From: Trichosporon coremiiforme
Taxonomy: Eukaryota; Basidiomycota; Tremellomycetes; Trichosporonales; Trichosporonaceae
NCBI GenBank assembly: GCA_039545355.1
Contig: BCJJ01000004.1
Span: 1,072,801 to 1,136,800 of the forward strand
DNA length: 64,000 bases
Direction of reading: 5' to 3'
Under the pieces are notes generated by a model, which was not told where the DNA came from, did not search any database, and worked only from the letters and a program-made list of their open reading frames with translations. Positions within the stretch are counted from its first letter, which is position 1. Each line of letters starts with the position of its first letter. This document shows positions 46,634 to 57,480 of this stretch, piece after piece. Made by a program: the position numbers and the translations under genes.

Positions 46634-49600
46634 GGTATGGGGGAGTGGTTGAGTGGTGAGGAAGTCGAGAAGTGGGATGAGGAGGAAGACAGATACAGAT
46701 ACCAGGGACGCACACTAGATGTTGCCGGAGGCGGCGGCATCGCGCGGCGTCTAGGACGCCTAGGTGATCAGCCAACTTTTGGGAAGTGACTCATCCGGTG
46801 AGCCACGGTCACTCTACGGTGGGTGATTGTACAGGCACGCGACTCAGTCAGCTCGGCTCCGGCGGATATTGCCGTCAGTCGTCAGCCAAATCGCCCATAG
46901 AGCCCACGTCCAGTGGTCAGCCAAACCGGCCAGTCGGCCAGTCGCCGAATATGCCGGTTGCACCACCGTATGGACACTCCTTGGGATGCAGGGGATCCTT
47001 GGCTGGGTGCTATTTCGGCCTCCTCGCCGCAAGAAGCTCGCCGGGGACCCGGACATATGCACACATACACCTGAACCTCACCTTCCCTCCATCCCGGTCT
47101 CGGATGCGAAATCATGCATCGGGTGCTGCTATATACGGACCTTTCTGAGTCAAAGTCGAGTCAAGCTGACCGGATTTTTCGAAAACGCTTTTGAGCACTC
47201 CAAGGCGCTCCATGGTGCTCCATCCAGGCTCGGTGATCGGTGGGAGTACAGAGGTGCCCCAGTCCAAGACATCATCACCACCGTACACTGACTGCACGCG
47301 TGGACTCTGCCAGTTCACAAACAGATTCTCACACGCCACTATCAATTTGCGTGAGTGACTGTGATTATACTGTGCGATAGCGCGATCGCCGATAGCGCCA
47401 ATAGCGTGTGGCTCAGAAGGTCAACGATGCCGGCTATTGCTGGTGGCTCCGTGGCAGAGATAAGGCTACAGCGGTGAGATACGGGGGGTGCACCTTCTGC
47501 CCTGCTAGTCGCCAGGTCTCTGAGATCTGGTTTAGCCAAGCTCCAAAGTGGTCATGTGAACAACCATCACGTGCATTCCGATGCCCATCTCGGCGAGGAG
47601 CATCGGTTGGCAATGGTGGGAGGTGAGTGTTCATATTTGGAGGAAGACCCATGTGCAACCATCAGAACGGACCGGATCAAGCGGCGCCGAGGAGTCACAC
47701 TTCTGCTCCACGAGACTCGCGACTCCCGAATAGCGGGAAAGGCAGCGGTGAACTGAAAAAAATCTCAGGTGCCAGAAAACTCGCCGAGGAAGTTCGCGAT
47801 GCAAGAAGTGGGTGGAAATACCGAGCAGTCTTCCCACAGTGGATTTAGCCAGGATCTCGGAGGTCGCCGAGGTTGCGACAGGTGGCTGGAGGCAGCCTGC
47901 ATTTGTCTACTCGCCTAATGAGAGCGTTGGGAGTGCAGGTAGAGGGATGTCAAACGGCCAGGCCTATCCGCGAGTCCGTTGCGGTTAGACTGTGGCGATC
48001 CTTACCCCGAAGGGTCACGGGCTCCGCAGCATGTCAGTCATAGTGGAGAGATGGAGCTTCGGAGCGCTCACCGTTCATAGCTAGGTCTTCCTAATCTTTC
48101 TGTTGACAGCGAGGTCAGGAAGGTAGTCAGGAAAGGCATAGTGATGTCTTCGTCGTGGGGCAGGGAGCTCGCAGCCCACCCTCGGGGATAGTGGGGAGGG
48201 ATCCGCCACTGAATGATGCAAAGGACGCTGGAGACAGGGAGCACAGGGCTTGGCTCGACATGACGAGGCAGCGGACCAACCTTGTTAAACGAGTGTCATG
48301 AGGCAGCGGAGAACGGAGCGCGGCGCCGCTCGTGTGCGTCCCTGGTAGCGGGGAGGAACGAATAAACTCTGCATGTGGGTCAAGTGGAGCGGAGTGATCG
48401 GTCTCAGGCTACCCTGGGCGAGAAGCGAGTGCGCAGAAGAAGAAGAAATGCGTAGAGGAGAATTCAAAGCGAGCTATGAGTGGTCGAAGCAGCAGTTGAA
48501 CGGGTTTCACGGAGGTTGAAAGCGATCTCAACGGCATGAAGCAACTGTAAAGCAGTCGAGAATGCCGCCAGCATGCCAGAAGCGGTAAGCTGGGCAGGGG
48601 GCACGGGTGATGGGAAGTCTGAAGCGAGCGAGGAACCGCCGTCGCAGGTTGCAGCTACGGTGAGCGGGTGCTTGAGAGACGTAGAGTGCGTCGCAGACTT
48701 CAGACGTGCTTGATACGACGTCACCCACTGTGCCTGGTTCCTAGAATGAGGGTGAAGGATCCGCTGCAGTCGATGCAGTCTGCTGCAGTTGAGCCTGAAC
48801 GGCCAGGCATAGCCAGGTCAGCCAGATCAGCCTCGCAGCCATCGAAGCGCCCAGACAAGCCAGAAGCCTGCGCCAGAGGCTCGCCGCCATTGAGAGAACT
48901 CGTGCATTCAGCGAGAGAACGATGACCATTAATGACTCAATCCTCTGCCCCACCCAGTGATCAAACACGCGAGAAACACCTCATCCAGGGAAGGGAGAAT
49001 CTCGACGGGGACGGGCGACCCCGAGCTCAGGAAGAGGTCGTTTCGAGGTGGCGGCTGTGAGGAAGCGCCGGTAAAGACAGGCAGAGGCAAAGCAGGCGAG
49101 GCGGACCAGGTCAGCTGGCCTAGTTGGTGAGGGATTTAGGGGCAAGGGCGATCATGTAATTCCACCGTAATGCAAGTGCAAGTAGCTCCTAGCACTGGGA
49201 TCTAGTTCTAGCACTGCTTACGCAGACGCGCTGCGCGGTTCAACGTATCAACGTGCTACCAGCAGCTAGGCCGCCCGAGATCGAAGACAAGCAGGTCAGT
49301 CCGTGATTAAGCTGCGAGTCTCAAACCGTCTAGATGTCCAGACCCTGCGCACCGCGCCGACCCTGGATCTCCTCTCCGCCAGCCGGGTGTCAACGAGCAC
49401 ATTCATCTCCCAGCACACGCAACGTGGTCCTTCACTGCACCGCATCCCAGCATCCCGGCCGATTGCCTGTCTCAGCACGCTGAGCATGCTGGTCACCTGG
49501 GTCGAGCTTGAGCCTGAGCCAGTATGGGAGCCTATCTAACATCCATATCACCGTGCTGTTCAAAGTCGGGCATGGAGTACGTCAAAGTGTCACTGACGCT

Positions 49601-50711
49601 GGCTAGCATCGCAGTAGTGAGTGGACGAAACCCCACGCTGGGCTGGGGCGTAGAGTGCTGGTGCAATTGCTGCATGGCTGGGCAGGGGATGCGGCGCGGT
49701 CCAGGACCCGGGGCAAGGGCATACGGGCAGAGGGACGAGACAGAGCTCGCGCAGGGCGCAGGGACTGGCGCGAGGAACGATTCTACATTGATTGGGCCTG
49801 GAGGGCGACGGAAGTTTCCTTTTCGGGTAATGTTGGGCGCTGGATCGCTGGAGCAGCGTCGACGCCTTAGTAGCAGCATCAGCGTCAGACTTCAGGCTCG
49901 GTGGCTCAGTTTAGTGTGTCCTGAGGGTCTTGGACTCCTGACATGGCTCCTGGCCTCGGCATGAGCACTGCAGGCTCTGCAGGCTATGCGGCCTTTCAGG
50001 TCGTCCCTCAGCGGCCACCTTCCCTGGAAACCCAAGTCATATCTAACTGACCTTCCACTTAGGGCTTGCCTCGCCATTCATTCCTCATCCATCTCTACCA
50101 CCCAGCCAGCGAACGAACAGACATCTCTCCCAGAACTTGCAATCCAAGTGCATCTATCAACTCACCATCACTCCTCATCCTCTTCCCCCAGCACTCTACC
50201 ACTCCCCAGCTCAGTCTACCCCCTCGCCGCTCGCCTGGTTGTTTCCTACGACCGCACAGCAGCGTCGACACCTACTCGCACCCTAAGCCTAAGCGACCGA
50301 TCTGCTTCCTTCCCGGCCGCACCTGCACCTGTTCGGGACGGAGCGACGGAGCGCCTCATTCTCTGATTTCTACACGGCCGACCTCATCCTTCGACCCTAC
50401 CACGACATCCCCCCTATCTCTCCACGGCACACTCTTCCATCATCACCTTATCTCCTCCCCAGCTCGTTCATAAACTCGCCTCCGACTGGGCCCTAGACAC
50501 TCCCCCCACCTGCACCTGCACCACCCACCCACCCTTACCTACTGCGCGCGCCGCCGTCCATTCTCTTTCAACCGTCTAGCTCCAGCTGCGGTTCAACATT
50601 CTTCGACACGTGCACACCTAGTCCGCGTGACCCCCGGATCCAAGCCTACTTTTCTTCTCCACCATCTACCTCTTTTCGCATCTCCCATAACTCTTGCCGT
50701 CGCCATCCAAC
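46634..50711. other. Gene-poor 4-kb stretch upstream of IGO1
   Basis: No conserved protein, splice chain or RNA gene was recognised on either strand. Open frames are short and lack family signals. AGCT density is ordinary, so it is unlike the 14.4-16.7 kb locus. The part from about 50050 to 50711 is strongly CT-rich on the plus strand, as expected for a long IGO1 leader. The transporter promoter lies at the left end. Confidence 0.5.
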
Positions 50712-51717
50712 ATGAATCCGCACAAGATGGTGAGTTGGCCACCGCCATTCCTTTGGCCGTCAGGGCTATGACGTCGCCGTCCGCTGACAGTACCACAGAA
50801 CAAAGTCGACCTCTCGGTATGTGTCCTACCACTCATCCCATCCATCAATTTCCCGCCGCTGCAACCTGTGCACCGTCCACATGGCTTGCCTCCTAACTTT
50901 ATTCGATTGAGTGCTGACCATGACCACAGTCCATGAACGAGCAGGAGCAGAAGGCCTTCCAGATGTACGGAAAGCTTCCCCAGAAGAACCTTTTGAGCAA
51001 GATAAACAAGGTGAGCATACCGAGGCATTGACGGACGGGTACGAACTCAGAGCCCGTGCTCTGATGGTCATTCTTGCGCCCCTCTCTGCCGTCTGTCATG
51101 TCTGGACCTTCTGGGATGCAATGGCCTTCACCGATGGTCCGATCATGTACAAAGAGCCGAAGAGCTGACGATTCCCGTAGGAGCGCAAGTACTTTGATTC
51201 TGGCGACTATATGATGTCCAAGGCCGGCGTTTCGCCCCCTCAACCTCTCGGCACCGCGATCCCTACCCCCGAAGGGTTAGTGCACTGCCGTCCGCCAACG
51301 AACCACTGCTGAAGGCGAAAATGAAACTGATTCCTGCAGTGTCCCTCACGCCTCTCCCCCCACCAACGGTCAACTCTCTTCTTCGCCCACCAACTCGAAC
51401 TCGATCCCGGACCAGGCCGCGCGCCGTCCGTCACAAGCAATCGTCGGCATGGGTATCTCCCCTGCCGCCGAGAGCGAGGCCATGGGTATCCCTGGCTCTC
51501 ATCAGCGTCGGGGTTCTGAAAGGTGCGACGAGGCGTCTGGTGGTGGTGCAAAGATCCGGGAGCGCTAACTTCCTGCAGCCACTCTCGCATTTCTCCCCCG
51601 GGAACGTTCCGCGAAGGCGTTCCTCCCCAGTCCTCGTACCCGATCCACCACGGCAACTTTGGCTCGTCGCCCGTCAAGACGAGCGCTCTCGCCCGCCGGA
51701 CCGACGAGGAAATGTAA
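50712..51717 (+). CDS. IGO1: Endosulfine-family PP2A-B55 inhibitor
   Basis: Six exons: 50712-50729, 50799-50816, 50930-51010, 51181-51275, 51340-51522 and 51579-51717; 177 residues. The family core is unmistakable: QMYGKLPQKNLLSKINKERKY crossing an intron, then FDSGDYMMSKAG. The Ser of FDSGDY is the Greatwall/Rim15 site; phosphorylated endosulfines inhibit PP2A-B55 and protect mRNAs on entry to quiescence. The first two exons are 18 nt each and are needed to give the short acid-free N-terminus; their placement rests on splice signals. The C-terminal half is a Ser/Pro-rich tail. Confidence 0.9.
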
Positions 51718-51763
51718 CAACAGTTTAACCCTTCTGCTGCAAAATACCTACGTTGCCACCCGA

Positions 51764-51799
51764 ACCCACACCCACACCCACATCCACACCCACACCCCT
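51764..51799 (+). repeat. CACCCA simple repeat in the IGO1 3' region
   Basis: Six or so imperfect copies of CCCACA begin 47 bp after the IGO1 stop, giving regular CCC runs. The opposite strand has matching GGG runs spaced by three bases and could form a G-quadruplex. If transcribed with IGO1, the RNA would carry the C-rich side. Confidence 0.7.
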
Positions 51800-52483
51800 C
51801 ACAATCACATTATCCCGTCTGCATTTCCTTTCCAACTATCAAGGGCCGAGCCCCGCCGCGCGGTGCCGCGGTGGAGGCGGCGACGCTCCCGGCTCCTCCT
51901 GCGGGTCCGCCGCCGGAGCGAGCGAAACGAGCGAAACGAAACGATCGGAGCGCAGAGCGCCCCGTCCCTCTCTGGGCCGAAGCTGCTCGCGAGTATCCAT
52001 TCGCGGGCGTGAACAGTCCGGAAGTCCGTATCAGGCGTATATAGCAGCCAAGAGCATTTTGACACCATCCTGCATGTAGGAGTATCCGTGTATGCGTCGA
52101 GTTGCGAGGCGCCAGGTGCCGAGCGGAGCGATCATCCGTTCGTCGTAACAAGCCGAGTACGGTAACAGCGGCAGCTCTAGGAACAGCTGAGTCGCAGAGA
52201 CACGGCGTACGCCAAGAGGTAGGACAGCAGTCGGCAAGTCGGCAAAGCCATGGATGAGTTGCCCGGCGCAGAGACGCGAGACATGACCATGGTGCTCAAG
52301 GCGGCAAGACCACACCTGATGAGACGGGGCATGTGTGTCCAACTAGCTACGGGTGATGCATACTGAGCCATTCCCGCCGAGCCTGGGCGGCCCGAGCTAG
52401 GAGCAGGAGAATATACCTCTCTGCACAATGATGCTGGGAAGAAGCACCAGCAAGGTGGGGTCGTCAAGACAAAGCTCGATTGT

Positions 52484-52531
52484 GGACGGAGGGAACGGGG
52501 GGACGGAGGGAACGGGGGACGGAGGGTTGGA
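52484..52531 (+). repeat. 17-bp G-rich tandem repeat, 2.8 copies
   Basis: GGACGGAGGGAACGGGG at 52484-52500 is repeated exactly at 52501-52517, followed by the partial copy GGACGGAGGGTTGG. Several G runs on one strand make a quadruplex possible. It lies in intergenic DNA. Confidence 0.75.
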
Positions 52532-53188
52532 GCCCAGTGGAGTGGTAGCCAAGCAAAGGCGGGGTGAGTGGCGAATGTGCATGACACTTATGGCGGGCGC
52601 CCTTCTCCGGATCTCCGTGCTACATGGGTGAGTATCGGGCAAGCAAATAGTTGCACCACCGTGCAGCTGCATCCATTTCCCTCGCCTGCTCTTACACGAG
52701 ACCGCGGTGTCCGCGGCCCCTTTCGGTCAGCATACTCCTGGGGCCGGCTCCAGAGGGCACGGATGGCGCGGAGAGTAACGGAGAGCGATTACGAGCAACA
52801 AGAAGAAAATGGTCAGCGGACAAGGGCAAATGGGGTGAACAACTTTGTGTCAGAGCTACGGAATGTCATACCGATAGATGAGGGCATTGTCACTCACTCT
52901 CTTCCGGTCTTCGGTATGCGCGGAACACGTTGGGTGCCAGGTCTCTCAGCTGTCTCCTCAGTCCTCAGCCCCTCCGTGACCCGCCACGCCGCACAACGGA
53001 GCTCGCGGTCGATCACTCGCCCGTCATTCTCGGCGTCTGAACATTGACCATGGGTATCTCCAGTCGTCTCGTAGACCCTCCGTCTCTTTTCTGACTTTTC
53101 AGTGAGGTGCAGTGCAATCATGACACATGGCATTATGAATATGCGTGCAACAAAAATCAAATGCACACGCCACTCTCCCCTGTTCTCC

Positions 53189-56100
53189 TTACATCTCATC
53201 CTCGCTCGACATGGTACTACACGGGCGACTGACAGAATACCTGCTCCTCGGGAGCTTCGAACCGTTGGCAGCAGCCCTGGCGTATATCTTGTTGCTCCTT
53301 CTTTCTTTCTTCTCCTCGTCCTTATTGTTGCTGCACTCCTTCTGGGTCTCAGCGCTGTCAGTAGAAGTAGACGACACGTTGGCCCTCATGCTGGCGCGGA
53401 GGGGTCCTCTGCCCCGGGAGCTGTCTCGGAGGGAGGCGCTGCGAGCGGGCGCTTCCCTGACTGACGAGCTGCAGGTCACAGTCGCCTCGCGAGTCGAGGC
53501 GGTACGCATGATCGAGGGCTCGCGCTTGGGAAGTGCCACGGGCGTGGCCAGTTTCCGGACGCGAGCCTGGGACGGCGTCGGTGTCGGTGTCTCGCTCCTC
53601 GTCTCGCTCAGCTCCTTCCTGAGCGAACGCACCGTCTTTGGCGTCGTGACTAACTGCCTTAGACTCAGAGTTCCTGTCCTGTGAGGCGTGCCTGCGCGGT
53701 GCGGCGTGCCGCTGGGGGTGGCACGGGGTGTTCCCCTCGGTGTACCCTTGGGTGTGCGGAGCTGGCGCTCAATCTCATAGCTTGAGATGAGCACGGCCAT
53801 CTCCTCGTTCTTGAGTTCGAGATCTTGCACTGTCTTTTGGAGACTGAAGACCTTCATGTCCGCGTCGGCTGAGGCGCAGCGGAGCTTCTCGATTTCGTCC
53901 TTCAGAGCTAGCATGTCCTTGGACGTCGCGACGGACTCGGCATTGTGTGCTTCGTACAGACGCTCGAACTTGGCACGCTCAAGCTTGGTGGCCTCGAGCG
54001 AGAGTTGGAGCTCGGAGAGGCGTGACTCAAGGTTAGCCGAGTGAGCTTGTGTGGTCGCGAGCTCTGCCGCGAGCGACACGGCGATGGCGGAACGGATCTC
54101 GGAGGGTGTACTGGAAGTGGCGGAGCCAGAGGATGGAGGCGACGGAGGGGTAGTCTGTGCACGGTGGATTGCCTCGTGCGCCTGCCGGTTGGACTCGGCG
54201 ACGAGGGTGCGTGTCTTGCGCAGCGTCGCCTCAACTCGTTCTGCAGCACTGCGAGCGTTGTCCGCCTCGTCTTCAGCCTGAGATGCACGCCTCTGGAACT
54301 CGGCGGCCCTTTTGAGGGCATCTCGAAGCTGGGACCGGGCGGAAGTCAGGTCAGCAGCAGCCTCGTCGTTCGCGAGGCGGAGCGCCTCCATGCCTTCGAG
54401 CAGCTCGCGAGTGCTGACTCTGTGCTGCAGCCGGCTCTCGCTGTCACCATCCGTCGATTCCGCTGCGTCCGCGTATCGTTCCTCCTCCTCGAGCTCCTCC
54501 AAAGCGAGGGTGACATCGGCCAACTCAGCCTCGCGCGCATCCGCTTCCAGCTCGAGACGAGCAATCTCGGCGTCGCGCTCCACGACGCCCACCTGCAGAG
54601 CCGCGATCTCGGCTTCGGCCGCCTTAATCTCAGCCTGTAGAGCGAGGTTCATGCGCTCCCTTTCCTCGACCTCGGTATTGAGGCGGACGTGCACAGCTTC
54701 CTTCGCCTTGAGCTGCTTCCGTGCCTCAGTGGCGGCGGCGCGCTGCTCCTCAACTGTGACTTGGAGGTTGGCAATGTCGCGCTCCTTCTCGATCAGAGCG
54801 AGTTGTTGCCTGCTTCCCTTCTCCGCCCAGTCGCATGCCTGTGCTTCACACTCTCGGAGCTGTGCCTCGAGCTTGTCGATCTGCACGTCGCGCTCCTCGA
54901 CGCTGCGCTGGAGGATGCCAATCTGCGTGTCCCGGACCATTAGCTGGGAGCGGAGTTGCGGTAGTTCACTCTCCTCGTCGAGATAGCTCGGCGTGTCGTT
55001 GAATGTCTCGGTGACTTCTGGCGCAATCTCGCGTGAGTCCTCATCCAGCACGGTGATGACGGGAACTGCATTAGCGGCGGGGCCCGTCTTGCCGAGCTCG
55101 CGCTCCAGCTGTGCAATGCGCGCCACTTTCGACTTCGCCGCCTGCTCTTCTGACTTGATCTTGTCCGCCATAACAAAAATGAGGTGTGCGAGCTCACTAG
55201 TCTCCAGCTCGTCGAGGATCGAGACGTCGATGCGCATCTGCTCCACGACACCGGGGTAGAGCCCCTCCCACGGGCGCGACTCGTAGCTGTACCCGAAGCT
55301 TTGGTCGTCTCCAAACGACGACTCCGACGCGAGCGAGTCGTCCGCCGATTCATTGTACCTCCCCCTGACAAACTCCTCGGGGAGACGGCGCATGAGCCCA
55401 CCAGACTTGTCGCGTGGCGGCGGATTCATGTACAGCTTGGTACGAGTGCGGGGTGCTCCAAATCCGAGTTTGCTCTGCGCATTCCACTTTGCGTTGCCCT
55501 TGAAGCTGCTGAAGATGTCGGGCTCGCTGAAAGGCTTGCGCGGCAGGGGCGGAATATTCGGCACCTTCACGACATGGGTCGAGCCGATCTTGCCAGACGG
55601 GAGCATGGGCGGCGACCGGGGGCCATTGGTCGCCCCACTTCTCGATCGCTGCGAGCGGAGAAACGGCGTTGGCGAGTCGGGGAGGTCGCGCAGCTCGCAG
55701 AGTTCGGGCGAGCAGGGCACGTCGTCGCGCCTCTTCAGTATGCTCTTCACGAGGGGGGAGTGCTGGTCACTGGACGACCGGTGAGGGGACTTCTTGGGCG
55801 AACGCTGCGACTTCGATTGATGCGACGTTCCTGCTAAGTCAGCTTGGTGGGACTCCCTCAGCTCACCCTCTTCATCAGACTCAGTCTCAGCCGTCACCGT
55901 GTACTTGTTCCGGCCTGTCAGCGACCTGTTCGACTCTGAAAGTCAGCTACGGAGTCAGGACTCTAGCTCACCTGTTTGCTTCACCGAGGCAGTCGATGTG
56001 TCCTGCAGCATTCGCATGCCGAGACTCTGCTCCGACTGGAGCCACTGCTCCTGGATATCCTCATTAGCAAGCGACTCGGTGATACTGGGCGCGCAAATTC

Positions 56101-57007
56101 TTCGGCCACGCTTAGTAGGCGTGGACTGAGAGTCGGGGGCGGAGAAGTCCAGCGTCGGCGACCCAAAGCTGAGGCCGAGGCTGCTGTGCTGCTCGCCGCT
56201 GTCGTCTCCAGCCGGCAGAGGCGAGAGCTGGAAGCTGTATCCGCCCGAGCTGTTGGGCGAGCGCGGCGAGTTGTGCTGCACTGTACTCCTGTAGCTCTGG
56301 TTGTGGACCCACTTGGCGGCACGGTCACTCCGTGCCGAGGAGCCGGAGGAGTATGCCTTGCTCGTGCGCCGCTTGGCCCTTCGCCACCCTCTGGACCCGC
56401 CGCTGGACTTATCGTCGCCGGCTCGCATGAAGGCTAGCTTCAGCTTCGCCTTGCCTCGCGCGACGACACGGCGCATCTTCTTTCTCACGACGCCGTTCGT
56501 AGCATAGCCCATTGCCTGCCTCATACCGGGGACACGGAAGAGGTTGCGTGCCATGAGGCGCCGGTCGTCTGACACCTCGGAGCCAGAGGTAGGTGGCGAC
56601 AGGCGCTGCTTGGGCTGGGGTGGCTGCGAGCGGTCGCCTGAGGGATTGGAATTGTCATGTGGGCGAGACGTTGAGTCGCTCTGAGAGCGGTTGATGGAGG
56701 AAGACCCCTGGTCGTGGTCGTGTGAGCGGCGTAGTGTGTCGGCCTGCGGACTGATGGAGGAAGGACCTGCCTCCTCTGCCGCCACTGCTGTCTCCCGTCG
56801 TCGTCTCGATCGTACCGTCTTTGGTGTATCCGATCTTGTTCCTCCGTCCATCGCTCTCCGAGGCGAGTCTTCGTTCCGTGTTGTGTTGTCGCTCATGTCG
56901 AAGGAGGAGAAGGGGAGTGGTGGAATGACGTCAAATGGTAGCGTGGCGTCGTTGCCACCGTTATCTGAGGAGAGGACGGAGGTGTTGCAGGTGCACGCGA
57001 GCGGCAT
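53189..57007 (-). CDS. Large coiled-coil protein of unknown function
   Basis: Three exons on the complement: 55972-57007, 55867-55935 and 53189-55830; 1248 residues. The N-terminal ~450 residues are Ser/Pro/Arg-rich with a basic conserved-looking patch (GYATNGVVRKKMRRVVARGKA), then ESRPWEGLYPGVVEQMRID. From about residue 550 to 1000 the sequence is almost continuous heptad coiled coil rich in Glu, Ala, Arg and Leu. The tail is Ser/Thr/Pro-rich with GTPRGTPRATPSGTPHRAGT repeats, possible CDK-type sites. It could belong to the spindle pole, cell tip or septin scaffolds, but no family is recognised. Intron 55831-55866 is 36 bp without a stop, so it reads through if missed. A later ATG (56896) is an alternative start. 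Confidence 0.8.
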
Positions 57008-57480
57008 GCTGCGAAGCAGACTGAGTTGAGTGATGGACCGAGTCAGGCAGCCGTAGTTGTCGAGCTGGGGTGTTTGAGTGGTCTGTCAAAGCTGGAAAAG
57101 AGGGCGTGGGCACAGATTGTTTGTTTAGGTTTGTGTCGCCTGCGCCCCTCCACCACTGTCAACCAAGGGCTTGTTTACGCTACATGACGATGTGCCTCGG
57201 TACATGACAGAAAAGCAGTCGCGAAGGAACGGGCGTCAGGGTAAGGCAATGGGCACAAAGTGCGCTTCGTCCTTCCTAGGTGTGCATCCCCTGGCATTCG
57301 TCAATTCGGTGTGGTTCCTGTGATGCATTCCCACGATTCTGGGTGTGCGCTATGCATGAATTGAATGATCTACGAATACGTACAGTGGACTGTGGTATGC
57401 CTATGTGGTGGAAGAGTGTCCGTCGTGATATGCTACATGACAACAGTGTGATACTGTGATACAACGTTGCGCTTGTGTGC
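57008..57480. other. Intergenic region between SRS2 stop and the coiled-coil gene start
   Basis: It should hold the coiled-coil gene promoter and SRS2 3' end. No coding or RNA signal was recognised. Confidence 0.5.

Larger units (their letters stand above)
51718..53188. other. Intergenic region between IGO1 and the coiled-coil gene stop
   Basis: A convergent region. It contains two simple repeats (51764-51799 and 52484-52531). Short frames on both strands have no family resemblance. Confidence 0.5.

Noticed and set aside
46634..50050. A second micro-intron locus or transposon relic in the large gene-poor region
   Set aside because: AGCT and splice-module density is ordinary, and no reverse transcriptase, transposase, long terminal repeat or long inverted repeat was recognised.
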